Shown in pieces: positions 11,241 to 21,783 of a stretch of 64,000 bases of DNA. The first letter of the stretch is position 1; every line of letters begins with the position of its first letter. The position numbers were made by a program, and so were the translations under genes. The notes below the pieces were generated by a model. The model was not told the DNA's origin. It saw nothing but the letters and a program-made list of their open reading frames with translations, and ran no database searches. Source of the stretch: Albugo candida (Eukaryota > Oomycota > Peronosporomycetes > Albuginales); NCBI GenBank assembly GCA_040437565.1, contig JBDOQK010000025.1, positions 186,001 to 250,000 of the forward strand, written 5' to 3'.

Positions 11241-11641
11241 GCAGTCTCTAAAAACCCACGTAAGAACAATAAATGCCCGATCATGTGCACGAGCGATCGA
11301 ATGGATGATTAGCGCGAGCAAAGCAGTAAAGTGGCTCTCTGCTTAGAGACCGTCTCCGTAATGGTGTCTTAAAAGTATCGAAACATGCGGTGTGTGTGCC
11401 AGAATGCGCAAAGTACCTTGACGAGACAATGTCAGATCGATGATCAGATCACACGCAAACGACAGCAATGGTCGAAACACTGCATATCATCAAACCCGGG
11501 GACTTGCATTTACTGAAGATTCCGAAGCATGTCGTGATGGATGATGATCGAAACGAAAATTACTGAACAAGATAGTAGGAAACTCGAAATCCTTATTGCT
11601 TCTCATCAAATCAACCAAACCTACTCTTCTAGTTGATTGCA
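11241..11641. other. Intergenic, nothing recognised
   Basis: No convincing frame, repeat or RNA gene. It probably contains the boundary between the two duplicated blocks. Confidence 0.4.
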
Positions 11642-13733
11642 TCAAGGAACCACTATCGGTATATCTTGAGCTTGAACAACCGAAGTCTTTCCATCCTTAT
11701 CTAGGTACATCTTTTGTACCTGGTCTCCAGATATTAGTCGTGGTGAGTTGATTTTGAAATTTTCAATCTTTCGTTCCATATTCAGTGGACAATGACATTT
11801 CGACACTCGATTGTGTGGCTCAACCATCCACAAGTACTTCTTTGTAGCTGACATCACTACCACATCGTACGCAAGTGCAAAACAAACCAGGCACGTTAGT
11901 TCAGTAGATAAAACTAACACAATCGTGGCGAGTCTTTCAGAATCGATCGATGAGGTTCCAGCCGAGGAGAAATGCTCAGAGCTTGTTCCGTGTGAATATC
12001 TACCTTTCGTCGGATTTTCTCTTATTCGGACCGATGAAAGTACATCAGAACTGGCTTCTGGCATAAACTCGTAATCACATATTCCATTGGGTACAAACAC
12101 GAGTTTGGCACACTGTTTTTTCTCAAAGCAAGTTTGAGAGTGCAATATTCCAGTGGCTTGAAAATCAAATAGCGATATGCTAGGCGATAGGTTCGCACCC
12201 TTTGCTTCGTCGTATTGCGACATTAGACACTGAAGACAGGAGTTCGAGCCAGGGAGAGAGTGAGCCACAACACACTTACCATGATCATCAGGGATATGAT
12301 TCGTTTTAGGTTCTGGCGGGTTCGCAAAGATCTGGTCTTCAATTGCAGCCATATCAAAGTGGGCATAGTAGTTTTGGTAACACTTTGTGGTGTGGTCTGG
12401 CTTAGCGACGGAACATAATGATTTACAAGGATCCTTTATTTTCAGAGGGCTTTCGGAACGATACAAGAAGAATGCTTTATCCTCAGGTCCAGCGTCAACA
12501 TTCATCCAATGCACAGTTTCCTTCAGTATTTCAGCCACGCATTCGATGCACCGCATTATCCGCTCATAGTGACCATACAGGGATTTTGCTGGCGGAATNN
12601 NNNNNNNNNNNNNNNNNNNNNNNNNNNNNNNNNNNNNNNNNNNNNNNNNNNNNNNNNNNNNNNNNNNNNNNNNNNNNNNNNNNNNNNNNNNNNNNNNNAG
12701 GGCTTTCGGAACGATACAAGAAGAATGCTTTATCCTCAGGTCCAGCGTCAACATTCATCCAATGCACAGTTTCCTTCAGTATTTCAGCCACGCATTCGAT
12801 GCACCGCATTATCCGCTCATAGTGACCATACAGGGATTTTGCTGGCGGAATGACCTCTCTTCTCTTGACTGCAAGACACCACAATCCTTTTTTTTTAACC
12901 CATGTTTTTTTTTCGTCCACCGGTATTCCGCCAACTACATCATGACCTCCCATCGTTATGCCCGGTTCAACATACGTAGAGACTCCCGTTTCAAAAATAT
13001 GTTCACATAGATCAGAAGGGTACTCCGTTTCCGCGATAAAAGAGCACTTCTCGAGTCTGGAACAAGCTGCTCCAATGGTTCCTGCCAACTCAGACGTTCT
13101 CAATACATAAACGACGTATTGTTTCTGGTCCAATAGCATATGAAATTCACCGAAGCTTTCTGAGCCACTTCTTTGTCTCAAGCACATTTTGCAGTCGTTG
13201 CTGCTAAATGATAATTCATGAGCCAGACACGTTGGCTTTACTTTAAAATGTTCACTTGCTGATGGAGACGGTAGGCGTTTCGATTCTTCAATTTCAAAAA
13301 CAGTCGTCAAAGTTCCTTGCCCGGGTGCAACCGTCGATACCTTTGGAAGCTCGGATGAATATATTTTCAATCCATGGCATGCATGATCACGACTACAATA
13401 CATGTGTGCACGCCAACCGTCAGTGCTTGTTGTGACCATTGTAAATTCCAAGCTTGATTCGGAAAGACTTTGCAAAGACATACTGATTGCTCCTAGTTTG
13501 GCTATCATGCAGTTTTGGCAATATCGGTAATAGTCAAGCATGACGTTCTGAATGTCACCCCTTTTCCGCTCTACAAGCAAACGGTATCTTCTTTCGTGAA
13601 GTGTACTACCACTTGCATGCAGATACAATGCTAAAATCCATGCGAAAGCACTTAGTCGTCGAGTACAGCGCATAATAAAATTGATCATGAGCAAAGTATA
13701 ATTTGCTTTTTTGGAACGCTCAAACACTACCAT
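11642..13733 (-). CDS. CCG-type (CX2CX5G) effector candidate, copy 2
   Basis: Once the duplicated flank around the N gap (12446-12598 equals 12699-12851) is counted once, the span is 1839 bases, 613 codons, and the frame is continuous. Several ATGs precede the signal-peptide-like segment RRLSAFAWILALYLHASGS, and the most natural start is the ATG of MRCTRRLSAF near 13673. Cysteine pairs recur: CQNCMIAKLG, CKMCLRQRSG (exact CX2CX5G), CIECVAEILKETVHWMN and CLQCLMSQYDEAKG. This is a tandem array of diverged modules, each followed by conserved blocks such as NYYAHFDM. A hydrophobic segment (ATIVLVLSTELTCLVCFALA) sits about 110 residues before the end, so the protein could be membrane-anchored as well as secreted. 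The class is known from Albugo candida as effectors; activity of this member is inferred. Confidence 0.8.
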
Positions 13734-14196
13734 CCATTTATTGCGTATTAACTAGACTCTGTCGCAATACACCTCCTACTAAGCGCGGTTCTTTGCCTAC
13801 TTTTTCAAGGAAACATAGTTCCTGATAGGGTTGCTAATTTCCACTTTTATAATATAGAAACATCTGATAGATATGTGCAAGTTTGACGATACAAATACGA
13901 TATTTCTGCTTAGACTAGAATTACTGCTGCCTCCATTTTCCTTCCTTTCATACTATGGTTCCAAGACCATCGCTCTTTGTTGCCGCCGGTATGCTTTATG
14001 GCGGATCGCGCTTTCCTGTGATAGAAATAATGGTCTTCATGGAATTCATGTACCTTCCATGTCTGAATTCCTCTCCTCTTTATAGCCTATATAGAAGCCT
14101 CTAAAAATTTGAGATATTGCAATTGCAAGAGTACGATATATATTATCGGATGAGCTGCGAGATTTCTTGCCAATAAAATTACGAGCTTTCTGACGT
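13734..14196. repeat. Duplicated intergenic spacer, copy 2
   Basis: Counterpart of 8802-9368, lying between effector copy 2 and the F-BAR gene. Both spacers carry the tgtaccttccatgtc block just before the F-BAR stop. No gene seen. Confidence 0.75.
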
Positions 14197-16803
14197 TCAA
14201 CCCTTCTCGAAGCGAGCACGTAAAGCAGCAACGCCAGAGAGTGGAGCGTCTGGAGCCTTCGACATATCTGGAGACTGCATTAGATCTTGCACGTGGCTTC
14301 TATGCGAGGAAGAAACATTCGTTTCTATCTCAGCAGCTTTTTTTTCTCCAAACGATTGCAAGCCGTCGGAGGTACGGGCTCGCTGAATACTACGCGGATT
14401 AGTGGCATAATGCGCAGTCGACATTGTTTCCATGCCCGAACTTGTTTCTCGTCGTTGTTTCAAGCGGGCTGCCATCTGAGCAATTTCATTATTGCTGGGA
14501 ATGGAGTGGTCATTCAGATTGTACCGAATTGCAGTTTCTGATCTAGCTCGACTCGACCGCTTGCTAGTTTTCTGGAAATCTGGTGGTGAATTGATCGACG
14601 AGCCCGTGTTATCAGCTGTTGAATTTGGTTCTGTGGGACTATCACGAAAAGGCTGGAAGCGATCAGTTGACGGATTCAACGTCGTATTATGTCGCAGTTC
14701 AGACTGGAATTTATGTGATCCTCTTCGTTTGGTCTTGACTGGCCGGTTTGAAGGTACTACATTATCGGATAGAGTCGGTCCAAACAAATCTTCCCAATTC
14801 TCACCACTGCAATCTCCTTCGATACCGCGTGAATCGACTCCGTTAGTCAAGTTAGTTCGCTCAAAATCATTTTTATAGTTTCCTGAGCAAGGCTCGACCA
14901 TCTGTGACTTCGATTCGGTATAGGAATTTGCAGCGGGGGTAAGCGGTCGAAGTTTGAACTCATCCGTCATAACTCCACACAATGTTGTCCAATCTGCGAG
15001 CGTCTTGCTTGAGAACTGGATAGCAAGCCTGTTTTCCATCAGGCATTCTTTCTTACTCCCTTGCTTTTTAAAACTTTGGACAGAGGCGAGCAAAGCAATC
15101 CTCTGCTCCTCCCCCAACTCGTACGCAAAGGCCACATTTTGCACATATTGTAGAACCTGTTTGCTTGAAAATCCAAAGCTAAACAGATTATACATGAATG
15201 AGCTGACTTGACCAAAGACGAGATGATGTACGCGCAAAACTTGCTGAGTACGCTCTCGATCGGACAGTAGGAACCATACTGACGTTGTGGGCTGTTTGCT
15301 CAACTCCTCACCGATACTTAGGAGAAGAGCGTTTCCCCAATACTGCGGAACACTCCAAATCGAATGCATCTGAAGAGCTGTATGCAGATATTCTTTCTTC
15401 TTCTTATATGTATGATCCAAAGAAGCATGTCGATAGAACGTCTGTGCCATATTCATGATATGAAGTGTGGCCTTTGTGTCATTATTATCCACACAAGCAT
15501 TTAGCAAGAGCGTCATAGCACTCGCTAGTTGACTGTATCCTTCGACAGAGAGCTCTAAACTGTGTGCCCGCTGATGATGGAGACAGCTCAAAATGATTCT
15601 TCTCACCAATTCAACTTGATACATGCCAACCGACGAGCGCTCACTAAATCGATTTCGATGCCGCGATGATATCGCTTTGCGTAAAATTGATCGCTCCGGT
15701 TCCACAAAACAACTCAGTACGAAGTCTTTGATCACTTCCGCATCATTTATGCTGATTCCGGCCGCTTTGAGCTTAGCAGTGTCATGAGCGCTGGTGGTTA
15801 TATTCAGCAATTCAGCCGGCTCTTCCAGCTTCTTTGCTTCATCTTGCGTGCGCCACATATCGTGCCAGTCTAAGAGGTACAAAGCTTTGGCATGACGATG
15901 CGTAAGTTGTGGCTGCATAGAGTCAACGATGAACTGCTGAATCACTGACTTGCGCTCCATTTCCTTGAGTAATTGCTGCATACCAGATAGAGCCTCAATT
16001 TCTGCATGCAAAATCGCTGTTTTTGTCTCAACATACTGCTTCAACACGATAAGCATCGTGTCAAGTCGATCTTCCTCCACACTTTGCGAATGTTCCGCAG
16101 CCTCTTCAACGATTTGATCCCGACGTTCGATCGCCGCAAAAAGCTGATTCTTTGTGTCTTCGTAGAGTTCCTGCGCTTGTTCTTGCTCATTCTCTGCGTT
16201 CGTAAGACGTCCTTTAGCTAGTTGATACGATTTCACAACTTCAGCGACATTTGGTTGCATTTGAAAAGTGGCTTCATTTGCCTTGTAGACGCTAGTCCGA
16301 TGAACAAGATCTTCATTCGCTTTTTGCAGCCGACTATTCGCTTTCTCCATCCGTTTTTCGAGCAGGGTAACATCCTGAACGCACTTTTGCACCAACTGGT
16401 ACGTATCCCGGGTCCATTTTTTCAGTTTTTTCGGCTTTTCGAAAGGAATAATCATTTCCAGGAAAGCTTTGCTGGCCTGGATATGTTTCTGTCCCACCGT
16501 CTCATTATACACTTTCATATGCTGGAAAAAGGTATCGAAGCAGGTCTGAGCAATTTCGTGTGATTGTATGACACTGACACAGGTTGTGGCTTGTTGGAGG
16601 TGCATTTGAGCGACAATCTGTTGCGTAGAAGAGCTCGCTTTGAGGTACTTTCGTAATTGTTTGCGAACGCCAATACCGCTTTCTACGCGATTATGAATGG
16701 ATATAAAAGGAACTTGACGGAAGCTTGGTGATCCGCTTCCTCCGTGAAGTGGAGTAGGACGCTCACCAAGCATATAAGGCGGGACTTGAACGCATGCACA
16801 CAT
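14197..16803 (-). CDS. F-BAR domain protein with KIAA0513/SBF2-like helical domain
   Basis: Single-exon gene of 868 residues. After a short N-terminal segment, residues about 45-320 are heptad-rich and resemble an F-BAR/FCH membrane-bending dimer, with the coiled-coil core around QKHIQASKAFLEMIIPFEKP and LEKRMEKANSRLQKANEDL. Residues about 390-640 resemble the helical domain shared by KIAA0513 and myotubularin-related SBF proteins, with HSIWSVPQYWGNALLLSIG and VSSFMYNLFSFGF. The C-terminal 200 residues are Ser/Thr/Pro rich, probably disordered, and end GVAALRARFEKG. The inferred role is curved-membrane binding in endocytosis or cell-wall growth. A decayed copy lies at 9369-10798. The F-BAR call rests on coiled-coil character and order, not on a single diagnostic motif. 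Confidence 0.7.
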   Translation of the reverse strand: MCACVQVPPYMLGERPTPLHGGSGSPSFRQVPFISIHNRVESGIGVRKQLRKYLKASSSTQQIVAQMHLQQATTCVSVIQSHEIAQTCFDTFFQHMKVYNETVGQKHIQASKAFLEMIIPFEKPKKLKKWTRDTYQLVQKCVQDVTLLEKRMEKANSRLQKANEDLVHRTSVYKANEATFQMQPNVAEVVKSYQLAKGRLTNAENEQEQAQELYEDTKNQLFAAIERRDQIVEEAAEHSQSVEEDRLDTMLIVLKQYVETKTAILHAEIEALSGMQQLLKEMERKSVIQQFIVDSMQPQLTHRHAKALYLLDWHDMWRTQDEAKKLEEPAELLNITTSAHDTAKLKAAGISINDAEVIKDFVLSCFVEPERSILRKAISSRHRNRFSERSSVGMYQVELVRRIILSCLHHQRAHSLELSVEGYSQLASAMTLLLNACVDNNDTKATLHIMNMAQTFYRHASLDHTYKKKKEYLHTALQMHSIWSVPQYWGNALLLSIGEELSKQPTTSVWFLLSDRERTQQVLRVHHLVFGQVSSFMYNLFSFGFSSKQVLQYVQNVAFAYELGEEQRIALLASVQSFKKQGSKKECLMENRLAIQFSSKTLADWTTLCGVMTDEFKLRPLTPAANSYTESKSQMVEPCSGNYKNDFERTNLTNGVDSRGIEGDCSGENWEDLFGPTLSDNVVPSNRPVKTKRRGSHKFQSELRHNTTLNPSTDRFQPFRDSPTEPNSTADNTGSSINSPPDFQKTSKRSSRARSETAIRYNLNDHSIPSNNEIAQMAARLKQRRETSSGMETMSTAHYATNPRSIQRARTSDGLQSFGEKKAAEIETNVSSSHRSHVQDLMQSPDMSKAPDAPLSGVAALRARFEKG

Positions 16804-16865
16804 GTTGCGCTAGAGAATTCGGAGGTGTAAGAAAGTATTTATCTCGAAAGTAGACGAGGTGAATG

Positions 16866-16965
16866 NNNNNNNNNNNNNNNNNNNNNNNNNNNNNNNNNNN
16901 NNNNNNNNNNNNNNNNNNNNNNNNNNNNNNNNNNNNNNNNNNNNNNNNNNNNNNNNNNNNNNNNN
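16866..16965. other. Assembly gap of 100 N
   Basis: Flanked on both sides by the same 19 bases (aaagtagacgaggtgaatg). Lies upstream of the F-BAR start, so it may hide part of its promoter. Confidence 0.9.
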
Positions 16966-17021
16966 AAAGTAGACGAGGTGAATGTGATTAAATACGTAGA
17001 TGATCTTACTACTTTATAAAA

Positions 17022-17527
17022 TTATCTGGTAGACAGCCAGTTGCGCTTTTCTTCCCAAGTCATTTCAAGTGTGCTCTTTTCTTGCTTTACCCTGAGCATA
17101 AAGAGATGTAATGTGCGCGCATGAAGCTCACGCTGCTGTATGAGTCAAATTGTGATGTAAGGGAAACCGATGCGGGACTCTAACATAATAGGTTTCGTAA
17201 AGGATATTCAAAACAATATGAGCGTCCTGTAGCTGTTTCAGTGCGTCCAAATAAGGCGAAAGTCTTTTACATTGGGGTTGCTCGCTGAAGTGAGTTAATA
17301 TCTGCAAATGTGAGCGTCCTTTTGAGTTTCTTTTTGGAGTAAAAGTGACAGACCTCATCGACGCCATCCCAAAGCTGCGAGCGCTTCGTGAAAACGCTTT
17401 CTAGATTAAAACTTGTCGGCTCATTTATGACCGAAGGTACACAGATACTTTTATCTAGTGACATGGAAGGATGGTATTCCATCAATGCAATCGATGTAGA
17501 TTCTTTATGGTGACTTTCCGCTTTCAT
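17022..17527 (-). CDS. Small three-exon gene, helical protein of unknown function
   Basis: Exons 17527-17354, 17301-17185 and 17135-17022, with introns of 52 and 49 nt, all phase 0, giving about 134 residues. The product reads through KRSQLWDGVDE, ILTHFSEQPQCKRLSPYLDA, LKQLQDAHIVLNILYETYY and QRELHARTLHLFMLRVKQE, and ends EEKRNWLSTR. It is predicted to be almost entirely alpha-helical, like small subunits of tethering or kinetochore complexes, but no family is recognised. A TTTTTAG acceptor-like site just before the start (near 17543) leaves open an additional upstream exon. Confidence 0.6.
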
Positions 17528-17858
17528 AAGAGTCAAATAGATTGTATCTAAAAATAAGGCAGATTAGCGGCTATAGCTTGCAATTACAGCGCCAAGTGGC
17601 GCAGTGAGGACGCTATCTCCTGTCCGTCCCATTTTGACACGATGTAGCAGCTCGTGAAAATTCTAAAAGGATCAGTCTATCGCTTTCAAAAGCATCTGAA
17701 TAATGCCTTTCATTTCGCCTGGTAATGGACTTTAATGATCTCTGCATCGATATAAGTATGGTATTTCGCAATACATGTATTCAGGAGATGTATTAATACT
17801 AGGGAGTCCCTCTTATTCAAAATAGCACGGTACTTTATTGGATGGACTGGGAACCAAA

Positions 17859-19221
17859 ATGCCAAATTTGTCCACGAATCAAGACATAAGCAATTTGACG
17901 CAAGGTAAGCATGTTCAATAAAGGTCCAGCTACACATAAACTGACATACTTTACAATAATCTACCAGGAAATGATCATGTCGAGAATCTTCACACTGAAA
18001 TTGAAGCTGTGCATCAAAAACTGAAGAGCTTACGTGATACCATAAAGGTTTGACACTCATAATTTTCATCAACAAACATTTCTTCACCATTTTTCACTAG
18101 AGTGAATGGCCGACCTCACTAGGCCTAGATTATCTTCAAGTGAAAAGTCACGCACTTATCACTTACACGAAAATGGAGCTTTTTTTCATTCTGCTCAAGG
18201 TACCGCGCAATCGCGTGTGAAATCCACGCTTAAGGTTTCTCGTTCGACAGCTCCAAACTCCTCATGCGATACGCAATCATCCGGTGTTCAAGCAGCTTGT
18301 TCGTTATCGGACGTTATTAGAACGGATTCGGTAGAAATCTTTAATTGCATGCCACTCAATTTATTGCTCGCTTTGTGTAGCCCTTTGGATCGTAAAATGC
18401 AATATCAAGTCGATAAAATGCTCAAGATAGTGAGTCTGGGAGCAGAAAATTGGGATGAAGCTTTGCATTTCGGTCCCAAACCTGATCAATTGATCGCCAA
18501 CGAAGCTCAGAGCTCACATTGCGCCACAAATGGCGAAGAAGACCCGATAAAAAAGACGGATTCAGTCTACCGAGCGCCGCGTTTGGCAGCAGTGCATTAT
18601 GAAGAGGAAGAAAAAGAACAGGTTAAGCAGGCAAAACGAGAAGAGCGAAATCGCCGTCGACTTGAAAAAAGTCAGATATTATCCGAATTACGTGAGGAAT
18701 TTAGTGAACGCCCCATGGAAGTACAAATCGGCGGACAAAATCCACTCGATAAAGAGATCGCCAAGGAAGAAGCTGACCAGAAAGAATTTGAAGAATCCAG
18801 GTTTGTGCGGTTGGTTACGTCTCGAAAAGATAAGATTCGAAAACGTCGACGAGAACAAGATGCTACCCGAGGTGATGCTATGGCATCCATCGATAATTTT
18901 GCTGGTGTCCAAGACATTTTGTCATTGAAACCAAAACCTCCCAGAGGCGTGACGACTCCCAAGGCTAGAATTGGAGGAAAAGTCGGAGGCATTTTCGCTC
19001 ACGTTCAAGATCAGGCAAGTTGAAGCTGCTGTTCCTGGGCAATACTCTGATCCATCTGCTGTTAGCTTCCTGAAAAACCGAGCAAAAGACGCTCCGGCAG
19101 CGCACAATCGTCCGAGTCTCGGCAGCATATCAGTGATGTGCTCAAGCGTGTCAATGATGAGACAGCATCCAAAAAAGCAGGGAAGAAGCAGAAGGTGAAA
19201 TTCACCAACTTGTTTTCATAA
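17859..19221 (+). CDS. NGDN: Neuroguidin / Lcp5 (Sas10/Utp3/C1D family)
   Basis: Component of the small-subunit processome needed for early 18S rRNA maturation in the nucleolus. Six exons fit: 17859-17904, 17968-18047, 18101-18199, 18251-18330, 18381-19014 and 19066-19221, giving 364 residues. Exons 3-5 spell the Sas10/C1D core: SLGLDYLQVKSHALITY, HPVFKQLVRYRTLLERIR and PLDRKMQYQVDKMLKI. The C-terminal half has the neuroguidin-type YRAPRLAAVHY, then a basic coiled coil and FEESRFVRLVTSRKDKIRKR. The last exon ends KKQKVKFTNLFS. The final intron begins with GC (CAG|GCAAGT) and ends TTAG, a GC-AG intron that keeps phase 0. The start was chosen as the first ATG giving an in-phase first exon. Upstream starts are possible. 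Confidence 0.88.
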
Positions 19222-19235
19222 AAGACTGTTTCAGT

Positions 19236-19529
19236 TCAACAATCTAGAAATTGCTGAATCCGAGTGTACGAACAGTTGAGTCCAAATTCCTTGTGTAGTA
19301 GACTACGATTCGAGTTAGCTATGACCGATTCCAAAACATGCAATTACCTTTGCAGGCGATGTATACAACCATTGAGTGTGTCGTGTGTCATTGCATTCCG
19401 AATGACTATGATCTTTCGCTGCAATAGCTTCTCGCTTCCGTTTGGCTCCGTATAGGACGAGATAGTGCAATCAGACGGTAGCGGGACGCCATTCAAAAAA
19501 GCCTTATCAATCATATGTTGGAATTCCAT
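19236..19529 (-). CDS. Small two-exon gene, function unknown
   Basis: Exon 1 19529-19348 and exon 2 19302-19236 with a 45-nt intron (GTAATT...CGTAG), phase 2, giving 82 residues beginning MEFQHMIDKAFLNGVPLPSD and ending YTRIQQFLDC. It converges with neuroguidin, whose stop is 14 bases away. A helical C-terminal half is likely. No family was recognised. Coding support comes from clean splice sites and frame closure only. Confidence 0.45.
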
Positions 19530-19604
19530 ACAAACATGACGAGTAAGTCAAGACCTGGTGATACGTAGATATCTATCACGCCCATGATAACATCAATTAC
19601 TCAG

Positions 19605-21104
19605 TCATAGCGCGTCAGGTACCAATACCAATGCATTTTGGAGGATGATTTGGCCACCCGTAGCGCTCTTCATCCTTTCTTCAAAAAAGACACATAATGT
19701 CTGCAGAATTGTCAATTCCTGCTCTACACCAGACGTGTATCTAGAACGATACAAATCAGATCCGATACGCTGTGTGCAAACCAGGCCGCAGATACATTTC
19801 GAGCAATACACCAAACTGGTTCAAGCAAAATATTTTAGCTATTAGAGTTCCTTCACGAAAACAAGTACCAGTGTGTGTAGTTCTAGTAGAGCCATTGTGG
19901 GATAGAGTAGAATTCTTGCTGCAGATAAAATTGCTGTATGCCTGACTATGCAATCCGCATGGTGAAGAGAGTGCCAGAAGTGCATTGTCACGTCATTTGC
20001 GTCCACGCGTATCAGCATTGGCGCTACATGAGGTTTTATAAATGCAATCTCCCATAGAGATGCTGTTGTAATGGTCAAAACGTCCGTATTCCTTTCTTCC
20101 ATGAAGATATCGACAAGCACTTCAACGATTGCTGACGCTATAAACATTATTTGAGCTCGTGCGGGTACTTCTACCTCCCCACAACCTTTGGTGTCTGACA
20201 CGTGCAAGCACACTTTCCACAATGCCTACATGCTCCAAAAGTTGAGATTTCTGATGACCACAGACAAGCCAAACCTTGATGGCTTCCACTTTTGTGCGGA
20301 CACAGGGGGCATCAAGCCCCAAATTGAGCCAGTCTGCGATTCGGATTTCTGAATCGCCTTTCGGAATGACTCCAAAAACCATCTGAGCACAATTGAGAAT
20401 CGAGCCATTCCATTTACAATCATTCTCAGCCGTACCTGCTCGATGTTGCAGCTGTTTGGCAGCTTATAAAATAGAAGTCTCTGCCAATTGCACTGAGACT
20501 TTGCACGGTCAAAATTAATTCCATCCTACCATGGTACGAAGGATGCTGTTACAACATTTAGTGAGCAAATTGACGGATATGGTTTATGCGCTGCACACTT
20601 TAAAACACTTTGGTCGTGATTGTTTCTCTTGTTGAGGGCCAATTGCAAATGACATAGAATTTCATTCAAGTCATCATCGACAAGTGAAAGTAGAGCATTC
20701 AGACAGTCTTCCTTGAAATAATCCGAGTCTTCTATCTCAGCATTTCCCATCCCAAGAAGGAGATCAGAGCATGTTTTGATTGCGAGATACTTATCCTCGC
20801 TCCCAAGTGGTAGCACTCGAACGTAAACGAATAGAAAGCGCCAACAATAAAAGACTTGAAGTTCAGTGTAACCATCATTCTACTAGATATTCCGTACCTT
20901 TCGCTGCCGAAAGTGATTTTAATAAGCATAGTACTTGGCGTAAAGGTCGAGCCACTACTTCAAGTCGAGCAGAGTCTCCCTGACGTCAATACATTAAATT
21001 CTTTCTCGTCGTCTGCAAGCTCAGTAAATAACCCTTCGGAATGAATCTTCCATTTTTAAGGCGCATAGCTCAAGCACTTTTGCCGAATTCTGTGCGAGTT
21101 GCAT
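19605..21104 (-). CDS. Helical-repeat protein, possibly PSMD5-like proteasome chaperone
   Basis: Multi-exon gene read from 21104 (MQLAQNSAKVLELCALKMED). The first intron is 53 nt (21032-20980). Exon 2 (20979-20898) reads VVARPLRQVLCLLKSLSAAK. An exon at about 20815 onward reads LPLGSEDKYLAIKTCSDLLL. Later blocks are IADWLNLGLDAPCVRTKVEA, VLTITTASLWEIAFIKPHV and, after a GTACTT donor at 19863, FGVLLEMYLRPGLH. The last stretch is VEQELTILQTLCVFFEERM. The mixture of short amphipathic helices and a final SxxEQE/K segment is reminiscent of the ARM-like repeats of PSMD5, which assists 19S base assembly. This match is from memory of the overall pattern and is weak. Several internal exon borders are unsolved. 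A remnant copy lies at 10810-11240. Confidence 0.5.
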
Positions 21105-21148
21105 TTTGACCTGTAATTGGCAATCGAAAATAAAATAAAAATACGGAA

Positions 21149-21632
21149 CCTATTCATAACGTGGGTTCAGTGTTTCGGTTTCCGACCAAGTCGGACCGTG
21201 TCGCTCGATTATAGAGCGTTTCCTAACCTAAGGACGTCAATCGATCCAGTTGTGAGAATGTCGAGACACACATCTGACTTAATTATATATTATGTAGCGG
21301 TTTGAGATCAGAAACATGTGAGAAAAGACATTCAGGTAATNNNNNNNNNNNNNNNNNNNNNNNNNNNNNNNNNNNNNNNNNNNNNNNNNNNNNNNNNNNN
21401 NNNNNNNNNNNNNNNNNNNNNNNNNNNNNNNNNNNNNNNNCCTATTCATAACGTGGGTTCAGTGTTTCGGTTTCCGACCAAGTCGGACCGTGTCGCTCGA
21501 TTATAGAGCGTTTCCTAACCTAAGGACGTCAATCGATCCAGTTGTGAGAATGTCGAGACACACATCTGACTTAATTATATATTATGTAGCGGTTTGAGAT
21601 CAGAAACATGTGAGAAAAGACATTCAGGTAAT
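21149..21632. repeat. Assembly gap (21341-21440) with a 192-bp duplicated flank
   Basis: 21149-21340 is repeated at 21441-21632 around 100 N, so this is an unmerged overlap in the promoter region of the HSF gene. The real intergenic distance is shorter by about 290 bases. No gene seen here. Confidence 0.9.
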
Positions 21633-21783
21633 CTCTTTATTCAAAAGCGTTAGAATACTTGCAGAGTATTAGGGTTTGGCTGGGAGAAGGTCCGACCTCA
21701 CAAAACCTCTTCTCATTTGCTTGTACTCCAAGCTGCTCACTTCCCACTTTTACCCCACTTCCAATTTTGCAAAGGAACTCTCA

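Noticed and set aside
17710-18090. 126-codon minus-strand frame reading MVKKCLLMKIMSVKPLWYHV
   Set aside because: It lies opposite exons 1-2 of neuroguidin, whose splice phases and family motifs are secure. The frame is a shadow.
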